Source: Williamsia muralis NBRC 105860 (GTDB lineage: Bacteria; Actinomycetota; Actinomycetes; Mycobacteriales; Mycobacteriaceae). Taken from it: DNA of 64,000 bases. Of this stretch, positions 46,369 to 55,291 are shown in pieces; position 1 is the first letter of the stretch; each line of letters starts with the position of its first letter. The notes under the pieces are model-generated. The model saw only the letters and a program-made list of their open reading frames with translations, was not told where the DNA came from and searched no databases. Where the stretch lies: positions 806,001 through 870,000 of the forward strand of contig NZ_BDAP01000001.1 in the NCBI RefSeq assembly GCF_001598915.1. Direction: 5' to 3'. The position numbers and the translations under genes are program-made.

Positions 46369-47193
46369 TCAGGCCCGCCTGCTTCGGCGCCGCTTGCGCA
46401 CGACGCGGATGATGTCGTCGACGACATCGTCGAGGTTGGCGATCGCCGTCGCGGCCGAGTAGCGAAGGATGCGCCAGTCATCGTCGACGAGTTCGTTCTG
46501 GCGCTTTCTGTCGTTGTTGAAAGTTGCAGGGTCTGTATGGAATTCGCGTCCGTCGATTTCGACGATGACTCTCGCACGACGACACACCAGGTCGCCGTAG
46601 TAGCGGCCGACTCTCACGTTGATCTCGAGCGGGAAGTTGCGCGCACTCAATGCGCGAGCCACCAATCTCTCCGGTTCCGAGCGGGTGAGAGGACAGCACG
46701 TGCGTAGTTGCTCGCGAACAGCGACGATTCCGTGGCGTCCTGTTGAACGCTCGCAGAGGCGGGCGACTGCCCGCCAGTTCACCCGCGTTCCGATTGCGGC
46801 GTCGAACAGAGCCTCGAGAGCCAGCTGGTCAAGCGTAGTGGCGACGTCGATGAGGCAGTGCTCGATCGGCACCACCGGCAGCCCTTTGCGGCGCACCGTA
46901 TGTACACCGGGTCGCCGATGCAACTGCACCCAGCTCGGCCCGCGGACCGAGACGCTCGGCGGAACGGTGGCCTCGACAGTCGTGGGCTCGTCCTCCAGCA
47001 ATCCCCACAACCACGCAGCCGTGGTGTGACTGAGAACGGCAGTCGGCTTCCACAAGGTGACTGCCGCACAGAGTTCGACGTATCCCGGGTCGGACGTCGA
47101 GTAGACCTCAGGCAATAGTCGATTCAGACGCGAGACTTCGCGTTTGGTCATCCCGCCCGCTAAAAGCTGCGCACGTGTTCGTACTTCCCCCAT
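46369..47193 (-). CDS. AbiEi-like N-domain with DUF559 (Vsr-like) endonuclease domain
   Basis: A 274-residue protein. The N-terminal half (VRTRAQLLAGGMTKREVSRLNR, then VYSTSDPGY) looks like the winged-helix AbiEi-type antitoxin-like domain. The C-terminal ~90 residues look like DUF559, a PD-(D/E)XK Vsr-related fold: INVRVGRYYGDLVCRRARVIVEIDGREFH, then RQNELVDDDWRILRYSA. The EID and the D before it could be metal ligands. Such genes are common and variable in actinobacteria, and their role is unknown; no AbiEii toxin is adjacent. The start could be the ATG at 47193 or at 47217. The gene is bracketed by 57-bp repeats. Confidence 0.8.
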   Translation of the reverse strand: MGEVRTRAQLLAGGMTKREVSRLNRLLPEVYSTSDPGYVELCAAVTLWKPTAVLSHTTAAWLWGLLEDEPTTVEATVPPSVSVRGPSWVQLHRRPGVHTVRRKGLPVVPIEHCLIDVATTLDQLALEALFDAAIGTRVNWRAVARLCERSTGRHGIVAVREQLRTCCPLTRSEPERLVARALSARNFPLEINVRVGRYYGDLVCRRARVIVEIDGREFHTDPATFNNDRKRQNELVDDDWRILRYSAATAIANLDDVVDDIIRVVRKRRRSRRA

Positions 47194-47296
47194 CCGAGCA
47201 TGGTTGCCGCAAAACATAATTCGCGCATCCGGCTATCCACAGCCTGTGGATGACCGGCGACGTGTCGTCGCGAAAAGTGGTAAGGGTGGGCCTAAG

Positions 47297-47353
47297 TGCA
47301 CACAAGTACCCCGCTGACGTCACATCCGGCCCTGCGACACCGACTTGTGTGCA
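47297..47353 (+). repeat. 57-bp palindromic repeat, copy B
   Basis: Same 57-bp unit with perfect 11-bp terminal inverted repeats (TGCACACAAGT and ACTTGTGTGCA) and a TGACGTCA core. It lies upstream of the nuclease gene, opposite in orientation to copy A. Confidence 0.95.
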
Positions 47354-47377
47354 ACCAAGACGCGCCACCGGGCTGAG

Positions 47378-47434
47378 TGCACACAAGTAACCCGCTGACG
47401 TCACATCCGGCCCTCCGACAGCGACTTGTGTGCA
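47378..47434 (+). repeat. 57-bp palindromic repeat, copy C
   Basis: The third copy, 81 bp downstream of B start to start and in the same orientation. It differs from B at three internal bases while keeping the terminal repeats and the TGACGTCA core. Confidence 0.95.
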
Positions 47435-47495
47435 GCCAGGCCCGCCAGCCCCCACCCGACCGCATCAAATCTCCACGAGGGGGTATGCGAACTCC

Positions 47496-48392
47496 ATGCA
47501 GACCTTCTTGCCGTATCCGGACTTCGCGCGCTCGGCCGCGGTGTTGGACGTGCCGCGGTTGGGGAAGCAGCGGGTCGAAACACTGCAGATCCTGCGGGCG
47601 CTCGAACTCTTCGACTACGGGTGGGGGAACCATCCGGCGGTGCAGATGTGGCGTGGACATACCCCGGCCTTGGTTTGCTACGGACTGACGTTCGTCGAGG
47701 TGTGGACCGCGGGCGGGCGGGCCGACACCACCGCGGGGCAGATCGCGGAGTTCGCGCCGGAGGTGGTCGGGCGCCCCCAATCGGAGCTGGTGGCTGATGG
47801 CCTGATGCCACCGTGGTGGGACGACGAACGCCTCTACCTCAGTCACCGCGCCGCATTGGTTCGGAAGGATCCGGAGTTCTACGTCCCCGTGTTCGGAGAG
47901 ATGGATGGCGACATGCCGTACTTCTGGCCCGACCCTCCAGAAGTTCCGACGCAGCTGCGCGCCGGTGACCGCACGGTCTGGGTAGTGCGGCCGTCATCTG
48001 CAGAGCAGTACGAAGAGTTCAGGCGCCGCGGCATCGTCGGTTTCGGGACCGAGTCCGGTATCGATGTCATCGCGGCGGCAGGCGGAGATCTCCGCAGGCT
48101 GCTGAAGGAACGGGCTCCGGGACGCCGGCCGGGCAAGGATCTGCGCGTTCTGGCATCGTTTGTCGGTGACCTGTCCGTGGGCGACGAGATCGCGGTGCCG
48201 ATTCCGGACACGCCGGATCTGCACGTCGGAAGGCTGACGGGAGAGTATCAATTCTCCCGCAGCGCAACGACTCTCGTTCCGCACCGCAGGCGGGTGCAGT
48301 GGGAGGGAGTACTCGCCCGCAGCGATGTCGTGCCGCCGGCTCTGCTCCAGAATCCGCGGGCGCTCTTCCCCGTGCCAGTCGCCACTCGATGA
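47496..48392 (+). CDS. MSMEG_6728-type (pyrimidine-dimer glycosylase-like) domain fused to an EVE/Mrr-N-like domain
   Basis: A 298-residue protein in two halves. Residues ~1-150 (MQTFLPYPDFARSAAVLDVPRLGKQRVE, then NHPAVQMWRGHTPALVCYGL) match the family annotated as MSMEG_6728 or pyrimidine dimer DNA glycosylase-like. Residues ~165-290 have the pattern of PUA/EVE-like domains that precede Mrr nucleases: VWVVRPSSAEQYEEFRRRGIVGFG, GDLSVGDEIAVP, HVGRLTGEYQF. These read modified or damaged bases. A role in recognising altered DNA is plausible but inferred. The ATG at 47496 begins the conserved sequence. Confidence 0.72.
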   Translation: MQTFLPYPDFARSAAVLDVPRLGKQRVETLQILRALELFDYGWGNHPAVQMWRGHTPALVCYGLTFVEVWTAGGRADTTAGQIAEFAPEVVGRPQSELVADGLMPPWWDDERLYLSHRAALVRKDPEFYVPVFGEMDGDMPYFWPDPPEVPTQLRAGDRTVWVVRPSSAEQYEEFRRRGIVGFGTESGIDVIAAAGGDLRRLLKERAPGRRPGKDLRVLASFVGDLSVGDEIAVPIPDTPDLHVGRLTGEYQFSRSATTLVPHRRRVQWEGVLARSDVVPPALLQNPRALFPVPVATR

Positions 48393-48506
48393 CAGAACCC
48401 GGTTCGAGTCATCGCTGATCACGCCACTGGGAGGCGACAACCAAACCGCGGATTTGAGTAGTTTCACGCTGCCGTGGCCTCGGTGCGCGGTCCTACTCTC
48501 ATCGTC

Positions 48507-48902
48507 ATGACCTACGGTCCTCCCGCCATGACGTACCCGCACCCCACCCCGATTCCGGCGATTCCACCCCGCAGTCCGGGCCTGGTCGCCGACATCATCG
48601 CCACACTTTGCTTGCTGGCTCTGCAAGTCCTCGTCCTTGTGGGCAGCGTGTACATGAGCCTCTTCTTCGTCATGGCCACCGACAGCTGCTACGCCGATCG
48701 GTGTGACACGGACAATCTGCTGTGGGCGTACGTCGTCGCAGATGGCGGAGGTGTGGCGGCTGTGGTGGTGTCGACCATCGCCGCGACCATCTTGATGGTG
48801 CGGCGCCGGGTGGCGTTCTGGGTTCCGGTGGTGGGCCTGATCCTGCAGATCTTCACCTTCGCACTCGGAGCCGGATTGGCCAGCAGCGTCGTGCCCTCCT
48901 GA
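48507..48902 (+). CDS. hypothetical membrane protein
   Basis: A 131-residue protein with a Pro/Tyr-rich N-terminus and three hydrophobic helices (LVADIIATLCLLALQVLVLVGSVY; DGGGVAAVVVSTIAATILMV; AFWVPVVGLILQIFTFALGAG). A Cys pair (SCYADRC) in the first outside loop may form a disulphide. The ATG at 48507 was chosen over a GTG eleven codons upstream. No family is recognised. It precedes frnE in the same direction with a 57-base gap. Confidence 0.7.
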   Translation: MTYGPPAMTYPHPTPIPAIPPRSPGLVADIIATLCLLALQVLVLVGSVYMSLFFVMATDSCYADRCDTDNLLWAYVVADGGGVAAVVVSTIAATILMVRRRVAFWVPVVGLILQIFTFALGAGLASSVVPS

Positions 48903-48959
48903 CACGCCGGTCTACGTGACGCTGGGAATGCCGATCGACACCAGGCTGTTGCACGTCAC

Positions 48960-49625
48960 ATGGCTTCGATCACCGTGGATATCTGGTCCGACATCGCGTG
49001 CCCGTGGTGCTACATCGGCAAACGCAAGTTCGAGGCCGGGCTCGCCGACTTCGCCGGCCGCGACGACGTCGAGGTGACCTACCACAGCTTCGAGCTGGCC
49101 CCGGATACCCCGGTGGACTTCGACGGCTCGGAGATCGACTTCCTCGTGCAGCACAAGGGGATGCCGGCCGGGCAGGTGCGCCAGATGCTCGACCAGGTCA
49201 GCGCCATCGCGGATGAGGTCGGACTGCGGTACAACTTCGATGCACTGCTGCACACCAACACCCGCAAGGCGCACGAGCTGCTGCACTACGCCAAGCAGCA
49301 GGGCAAACAGCTGGAGATGGCCGAGCGACTGTTCGCCGCCTACTTCAGCGAGGGGCGGCACCTGGGGCGCGACGAGGAACTCGCCGAGCTGGGCGCCGAT
49401 GTGGGTCTCGACCGCGGCGCCATCGAGAATGCCCTGGCGGCAGGCGATTACGTCTCAGCGGTGGACGCCGACATCGCGCAGGCGCGTGAATACGGCATCA
49501 ACGGGGTCCCGTTCTTCGTGATCGACGGCCGCTACGGCGTGTCCGGGGCCCAGGCTCCCGAAACCTTCACCTCGGTTCTCGAGCGTGCACGGGACGAAGC
49601 GAAAGACGTGACCGCCGATGCCTGA
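48960..49625 (+). CDS. DsbA family oxidoreductase, FrnE-like
   Basis: A 221-residue thioredoxin-fold protein of the FrnE/HCCA isomerase branch. The active site is CPWC in DIACPWCYIGKRKFE. The cis-Pro loop is GVPFFVIDGRYGVSGAQ, and an inserted helical domain lies between. There is no signal peptide, so it acts in the cytoplasm, probably in thiol-disulphide exchange under oxidative stress. Its last codons overlap a possible small Cys-containing ORF. Confidence 0.92.
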   Translation: MASITVDIWSDIACPWCYIGKRKFEAGLADFAGRDDVEVTYHSFELAPDTPVDFDGSEIDFLVQHKGMPAGQVRQMLDQVSAIADEVGLRYNFDALLHTNTRKAHELLHYAKQQGKQLEMAERLFAAYFSEGRHLGRDEELAELGADVGLDRGAIENALAAGDYVSAVDADIAQAREYGINGVPFFVIDGRYGVSGAQAPETFTSVLERARDEAKDVTADA

Positions 49626-49776
49626 TCACATGGCCCAGCCTTTCGAACTCGTCGGTGAGGTCGATGCCGGAGTCTGTGTTGACGGCTACTGCGCGGTCCC
49701 GCGAGATCTGTTGAGCGACAGCGGGAACGGCACGAGCGATCACCGTCCGAACCACTCCTTGGACAACAGCTCGTAA
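49618..49776 (+). CDS. possible 52-aa Cys-pair protein overlapping frnE
   Basis: The ATG at 49618 lies inside the last codons of the FrnE gene in another frame and opens 52 codons. The product includes GVCVDGYCAVP, a CX4C pair like the C-terminal tails seen on some FrnE relatives. Its last 37 bases overlap the 3' end of the convergent monooxygenase gene. Coupled translation with FrnE is likely if it is real. Support is positional and by motif only. Confidence 0.45.
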   Translation: MPDHMAQPFELVGEVDAGVCVDGYCAVPRDLLSDSGNGTSDHRPNHSLDNSS

Positions 49777-50903
49777 GAGCGCACCCGCGCGGCGTGATCG
49801 TGCGTGATGGTGGTGATCGACAGCTCGGAGGCGCCGGTGGCGTCGCGGAGTTGTTCGAGTTTGTCCGCGACAGTGGCCGGAGATCCCACGAATTGGGTCA
49901 GCACACGATCCCGCACGAGATCGCGATCGTCTTCGGTCCACTCGATTGCCGCGGCCTCGTCCGGGGTGGGGTAGGCGATGGCACCTTCGCCGCGTCGAAT
50001 GCTGCGAACCCACGGTGCGTAACCGCAGGCGAGCTCGACCGCTTCATCGTCCGTTTCGGCGACAACAGCGTCTACAGAGACGGCGACATACGGCTCGGGT
50101 ACATCAACCGACGGTTGAAAGGCTGCACGGTAGGCCTCGACAGCGTCGATCACCGTGCTCGGGCTGTGGTGGTAGCTGGCAACAAATCGCAGCCCTTTCG
50201 TCCCGGCGACCGTGGCGCTCGAGCCGCCGGACGCACCGAGGATCCAAACCTGCACATCGGCACCCTCGCCGGGAGATGCGTGGGCGGGTAGCCCATCCGA
50301 GCTCACGTAGGTGCCGTTGAGCAACGCGAGCACGGTTGAGACCTGCTCGTCGTAGTCGGGGGCGTATGCGCCCGGTTGTTGGAGCAGGTTCAGCACATGC
50401 CCAAGAGCCTTCTTCGAATAACCGAAGGACACGTCGTACTGCTTGGGCAGCAGCAGGCCGTTCGGTGTGTGGCTGTCCTGGTTGTGTTCGGCGCCGCCAC
50501 GTCCGGCCAGATAGGCCTTGGCCGCACTCTCGTTCTCAGTTCCGGAAGTGGGGGCCGGCCGCGAGGGCGAGCGTCCGATCCCCAGATCGAGTCGGCCGGG
50601 GTGGAGGGCGTCGATGAGCCCGAACTCTTCCACGGTTGCCAGAGGGGAGCGGTGTCCGAATTGCACACCGGCCGAGCCCAATCGGATCGTCGATGTCGAT
50701 CCGGCGACAAGCGCGATCTCGACTGCCGGTGATGACCCCAGGACACCGGGGTTCAGGTGGTGTTCGGCGAACCAGTAGCGGGCATAGCCGAATCTCTCGG
50801 CCTGCTGAGCCAGGTCGATCGTGTTCCGCAGCGCGGTGGTGTTGTCGGATCCGCTCGAACGCGGCAGGAGGTCCAGGACGGACAGTGGAACGGCAGTGCC
50901 CAT
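49740..50903 (-). CDS. LLM class flavin-dependent oxidoreductase
   Basis: A 387-residue bacterial luciferase-like monooxygenase. Landmarks are PLSVLDLLPRSSGS at the start, RFGYARYWFAEHHLNPGVLGSSPAVEIAL, the FMN-binding IRLGSAGVQFGHRSP and GLIDALHPGRLDLGIGRSP, and a C-terminal FVGSPATVADKLEQL. The start is the ATG at 50903, with AGGAG upstream; the open frame continues upstream without family sequence. The substrate is unknown. It stands alone, converging on frnE. Confidence 0.9.
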   Translation of the reverse strand: MGTAVPLSVLDLLPRSSGSDNTTALRNTIDLAQQAERFGYARYWFAEHHLNPGVLGSSPAVEIALVAGSTSTIRLGSAGVQFGHRSPLATVEEFGLIDALHPGRLDLGIGRSPSRPAPTSGTENESAAKAYLAGRGGAEHNQDSHTPNGLLLPKQYDVSFGYSKKALGHVLNLLQQPGAYAPDYDEQVSTVLALLNGTYVSSDGLPAHASPGEGADVQVWILGASGGSSATVAGTKGLRFVASYHHSPSTVIDAVEAYRAAFQPSVDVPEPYVAVSVDAVVAETDDEAVELACGYAPWVRSIRRGEGAIAYPTPDEAAAIEWTEDDRDLVRDRVLTQFVGSPATVADKLEQLRDATGASELSITTITHDHAARVRSYELLSKEWFGR

Positions 50904-51142
50904 GAGATGCTCCTGAGGTCGATGGCTGCTCACAGATCGGCCGAGCAACTCCTTATCCGGTGGTCGAGCCACTGACGACGATACCGGTGTCCTCACCGCG
51001 AGACGACTTACAATCTCGCGGGACATTAACCTGGCGGAACAATCATTTCGGTTGTACGACAGCACATTCGGGCCGTTGGTAGAACTCGAGGTGACCCCGC
51101 CGAGCGTGCCGGAGCCGCACGCTCGGCGGGATCATCGATGCC

Positions 51143-53122
51143 TTATTCGGCGGCTGACACCGTCTTGGTGAGCAGGTTGGCCAACGTCTTGCTGAAGGCA
51201 GCCGGCTGCTTCGGGGTGCCACCTTCGGCCAGCAACGCTGCGCCGTAGAGCAATTCGGCCGTCTGCCGAAGCGACTCGTCGTCGCCGCGAGCCGCGAAGG
51301 CCTCCTGGAGTCCCTTGGTGAGGGCGTGGTCGGGGTTGAGTTCGAGGATGCGCTTGCTGTCGGGCATCGGGTAACCCGATTCCCGGTACATGCGTTCGAG
51401 GGCAGGCGAAAGACTCTGCGCCTCACCGACGATGCAGGCCGCCGAATCGGTGAGCCGGCTCGACAACCGCACCTGACTGACGTCGTCGATGAGGACGCCG
51501 GTCAACCAGGTGAGCAATTCGTCGAATTGCTTGTTGTCTTTGTCGTCTTCTTCCTTGTCCGCTGTGTCGGACAGGTCGACCTCACCCTTGGCCACCGACT
51601 GCAACGGCTTACCCTCGAAATCGAAGATCTGGCCGACCCACATCTCGTCGATCGGGTCGGTGAGCAGCAGCACCTCGATGCCCTTCTTCTTGAACGCCTC
51701 GAGATGCGGCGAGTTCTCCAGCTGCTCGCGTGATTCGCCTGTGGCGTAGAAGATCTGGCTCTGGTCGTCCTTCATCCGTTCGACGTACTCGGCCAGCGTT
51801 GTGGCGGTGTCGACCGAATGGGTGGAGCTGAACGAACAGATCGCCAGGAGCGCGTCCCGGTTGTCTGCGTCCTGGAGCAAGCCCTCTTTGAGGACCCGGC
51901 CGAACTGCGACCACACGGTGTCGTACTTCTCGCGGTCATTGGCCCGCATGTCCTTGATCGTCGAGAGGACCTTCTTGGTCAGTCGCCGCCGGATGGCCTT
52001 GATCTGCCGGTCCTGCTGCAGGATCTCGCGAGAGACGTTGAGCGACAAGTCTTGTGCGTCGACTAGCCCCTTGACGAAACGCAGGTACTCGGGCATCAGC
52101 TCTTCACAGTCGTCCATGATGAACACACGCTTGACGTAGAGCTGCACGCCGGTGTGGCGTTCGCGCATGAACAGGTCGAACGGTGCCGTGGACGGGATGA
52201 AGAGCAGGGCCTGGTACTCGAAGGTGCCCTCGGCCTTCATCGGGATGATCTCGAGAGGCTCGTCCCACGCGTGGCTGATGTGCCGGTAGAAGTCCGCGTA
52301 CTCCTCGTCGGTCACCTCCGACCGGAGTCGGGTCCACAGCGCCTTCTGTGAGTTGAGCACCTCTGTGGTGGTGGTCTCGGTCGGCTCGTCGGCGTCGGCG
52401 GCTGCGTCATTCGCGTCGTCGTCGCCGGGGGCCTTCGGCGGCACGGGAGTGGTGACGTCCATGCGGATGGGCCACGAGATGAAGTCGGAGTACTTCTTGA
52501 CCAGCTGACGGATCTGGGGCACCGAGGTGTAGTCGTGCAGATCGTCCTCGGCGTCCTCGGGCTTGAGGTGCAGCGTCACCGAGGTGCCCTGCGGTGCCTC
52601 GGCGACGTCCTCGATCGTGTACGTGCCCGCGCCTGCCGATTCCCACCGCGTCGCGGAGGTCTCGCCGGCCTTGCGGGTCAGCAGGGTGACCTTGTCGGCC
52701 ACCATGAACGTCGAGTAGAAGCCGATGCCGAACTGGCCGATGAGCTCCTCGGCGGCGCCCGAGCCCGCAGCCTCGGCCTCTTTTGCCTCTTTCAGCTTGC
52801 GACGGACATCGGCCGTACCCGACTTCGCGAGCGTGCCGATGAGGTCGACGACCTCGTCGCGAGACATGCCGATCCCGTTGTCGGTGATGGTGAAGGTCCG
52901 GGCGTCGGGATCCAACGAGATCTCGATGTGGAGGTCGGAGGTGTCGACCTCGAGATCCTTGTTCCGGTATGACTCCAGGCGCAGCTTGTCGAGGGCATCG
53001 CTGGCGTTGGACACCAGCTCGCGGAGAAATGAATCCTTGTTCGAGTAGATCGAGTGGATCATCAGATCCAGGAGTTGCCGCGTCTCGGTGGCGAACTCCA
53101 TCTCTTCGACTTGAGCGCTCAC
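51143..53122 (-). CDS. htpG: molecular chaperone HtpG (Hsp90)
   Basis: A 659-residue ATP-dependent chaperone. The N-terminal ATPase domain carries the Bergerat motifs: [25 protein letters not shown] and GQFGIGFYS. The middle and C-terminal dimerisation domains follow in normal length. There is a charged linker rich in Asp, Ala and Glu (about residues 225-245). The start is a GTG at 53122 with AAGGAG at good spacing. Confidence 0.97.
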
Positions 53123-53267
53123 GTGATGCTCCTTCGGTTATCGCAGATGTCGGTTGTTACAGGGTGTTGCTGGCAGTATTCGGTCGCGGGGTCCGACCAA
53201 ACATTTTAGGCAGGCCGCTCGTAGTACATTCAGACCTCATGTCTGGTACGGGGGACGGTCGGTATAG

Positions 53268-53939
53268 GTGAGTTCGGTCATCCAGAATGTTCTCGGTCGG
53301 GAATTCGAGAACCTGCATCCCAACATGCAATGGCGGTATGGGATCGATTCCACCTCGCAACTGTCGCAGGTGGCCGGTGGGATGCTCGAGTCGGTCTACT
53401 GCTCGGCGATGCTGCCCGCGATGTTGTTCCACATGCGTAAACGCAACGCGATGCCCACCAAGACCAGCAGGCTCGTCCCGTTCACGATGCACAACTACTG
53501 CTATCAGGACGAGCTCGGGCGCGAATGCCTCGCGGTCCTTCGGTCGTTCGACTACACAACCGGCTCACATGGGCTGAACTCGCTGCTCGTCGACGGCCGG
53601 GAGGGACTGGTCGACTACTTCGGCGACGGCCCGGAACTGCTGTGGCCGCTCGAGGCACACGCCGACGCCCGCGGTTCTCTGGTCTTCGAGAGTGGCCCGA
53701 TGCGGCTGCTCGCCGGCCCGAAGGTGGGTATGCGCGGTCTGCTTGCTGCACGGATGAGGTACATCGAGGGCTGGGACGAACGGCACAACCGGTTCCGGGT
53801 GGATGCCTCGGTGCGCAACCCGGTCCTCGGTGAGCTCATCCATTACCGCGGTTGGTTCACCGCGCGCGACGAGTCCTGCCACCTGCGTGACATCCCGGAC
53901 GAGGCCTGGCCACTGCGCCTCGAAGAACGCGAACACTGA
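53268..53939 (+). CDS. DUF4166 domain-containing protein
   Basis: A 223-residue protein matching the DUF4166 pattern: a start like LGREFENLHPNMQWRYGI, RLVPFTMHNYCYQDELGRE, and a tail with a conserved YRGWF. The role is unknown. It starts at GTG 53268, 145 bases from the divergent htpG. It converges on a monooxygenase gene 11 bases away. No catalytic motif is obvious. Confidence 0.78.
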   Translation: MSSVIQNVLGREFENLHPNMQWRYGIDSTSQLSQVAGGMLESVYCSAMLPAMLFHMRKRNAMPTKTSRLVPFTMHNYCYQDELGRECLAVLRSFDYTTGSHGLNSLLVDGREGLVDYFGDGPELLWPLEAHADARGSLVFESGPMRLLAGPKVGMRGLLAARMRYIEGWDERHNRFRVDASVRNPVLGELIHYRGWFTARDESCHLRDIPDEAWPLRLEEREH

Positions 53940-53950
53940 CCGGCGCTTGT

Positions 53951-55291
53951 TCAGCTCTCCGGACGCGTGAGTCCCAAGTGGTCGCGCAGGGTGGAACCTT
54001 CGTAGTCGGTCCGGTAGACGCCGCGTTCCTGCAGCAGCGGGACCACCTTGTCGGCGAACTCGTCGAGCCCGCCCGGGGTGATGTGCGGAACGAGGATGAA
54101 GCCGTCGCTTGCATCTTCCTGAACGAACTCATTGATGGTCCGGGCGACCGTGTCCGGTGACCCGATGAACGACTGCCGGCCGGTCACCTCGATGATCAGC
54201 TCACGTGTGCTGAGGTTGTCCGCCTCGGCCCGTGCACGCCATTCGTTCGCCACGTCGCGCGGATCGCGGTGGATTCGAACGCTGGCCCGCCCCTTGGCGA
54301 CCGTGTTCTCGCCCGGCAGGGGATCGATCGACGGCAGCGGACCGTCGGGGTCGTGGTCGGACAGGTCGCGATTCCACAGCTGCTCGAGGAACTTGATCGC
54401 GGTCTGGCCACTGACCTGTTGCAACCGGATCTCGTGTGCGCGGTCGGCGGCGTCGGCGTCGGTGTCACCGAGAACAAACGTCGCTGCCGGCAGGATCAGC
54501 AGGTCCTCGCTGCGTCGACCGTAGGTGGCCAGCCGGCCTTTGACGTCCTTGTAGAACGCCTGACCGTCGTCGAGTGTGGAGTGCCTGGAGAAGATTGCGT
54601 CGGCCTCCGCTGCAGCGAACTCACGACCCTCGTCGGAGTCGCCGGCCTGAAAGATGGCCGGGCGGCCCTGGGGACTGCGGGGGACGTTGAACTGCCCCGA
54701 GATGTCGAACTGGTCGTCGCGGTGTGTAAACGAGCCGGCTTCAGGGCGCCGCAGGTACGTCCCCGACTCCTTGTCGGCCACGATGTCGTCGTCCTGCCAC
54801 GAATCCCAGAGCTCGGTGGCGACTTGTAGGAACTGCCTGGCCCGGTGATAGCGCTGCTCTTTCGGAAGGTAACCGCCTCGTCGGAAGTTCTCTCCGGTGA
54901 ACTCGTCCCAGGAGGTCACCACATTCCATGCGGCCCGGCCGGCGGTGAGGTGATCCAGGCTCGCGAACTGGCGGGCCACCTCATACGGCTCGTTGAACGT
55001 GGAGTTGATGGTGCCGGTCAGGCCGAGGTGTTCGGTGACGGCGGCAAGAGCGGCGAGCACGGTGAACGTGTCCGGCCGCCCGACCACATCGAGGTCGTAG
55101 ATCAGCCCGTTCTGCTCACGCAGGCGAAGCCCCTCGGCGAGGAACAGGAAGTCGAACTTCGCGCGCTCGGCGGTGCGTGCGAAGTGCACAAACGACTCGA
55201 ACTCGATGTGACTGCCCGCATCGGGGTCGCTCCATACCGTCGTGTTGTTCACGCCCGGGAAGTGCGCGGCCAGATGTACCTGCTTGGTCAT
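53951..55291 (-). CDS. NtaA/SnaA/DszA family FMN-dependent monooxygenase
   Basis: A 446-residue luciferase-like monooxygenase of the nitrilotriacetate/DszA branch, which use FMNH2 to open C-S or C-N compounds. Landmarks are HIEFESFVHFARTAERAKFDFLFLAEG, NSTFNEPYEVARQFASLDHLTAGRAAWNVVTSW and SPQGRPAIFQAGDSDEGREFAA. Its ATG overlaps the stop of the following paralogue by four bases, so the two are translated together. The substrate may be an organosulfur compound, by family and context. Confidence 0.9.
   Translation of the reverse strand: MTKQVHLAAHFPGVNNTTVWSDPDAGSHIEFESFVHFARTAERAKFDFLFLAEGLRLREQNGLIYDLDVVGRPDTFTVLAALAAVTEHLGLTGTINSTFNEPYEVARQFASLDHLTAGRAAWNVVTSWDEFTGENFRRGGYLPKEQRYHRARQFLQVATELWDSWQDDDIVADKESGTYLRRPEAGSFTHRDDQFDISGQFNVPRSPQGRPAIFQAGDSDEGREFAAAEADAIFSRHSTLDDGQAFYKDVKGRLATYGRRSEDLLILPAATFVLGDTDADAADRAHEIRLQQVSGQTAIKFLEQLWNRDLSDHDPDGPLPSIDPLPGENTVAKGRASVRIHRDPRDVANEWRARAEADNLSTRELIIEVTGRQSFIGSPDTVARTINEFVQEDASDGFILVPHITPGGLDEFADKVVPLLQERGVYRTDYEGSTLRDHLGLTRPES

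Noticed and set aside
46369-47193. Complete AbiE toxin-antitoxin pair
   Set aside because: Only an AbiEi-like N-domain fused to a nuclease-like domain is present; there is no AbiEii nucleotidyltransferase gene next to it.
47297-47434. CRISPR array at the two neighbouring 57-bp repeats
   Set aside because: The units are too long, only two stand in tandem, the spacer is 24 bp, and a third copy lies 1 kb away inverted. No cas gene is present.
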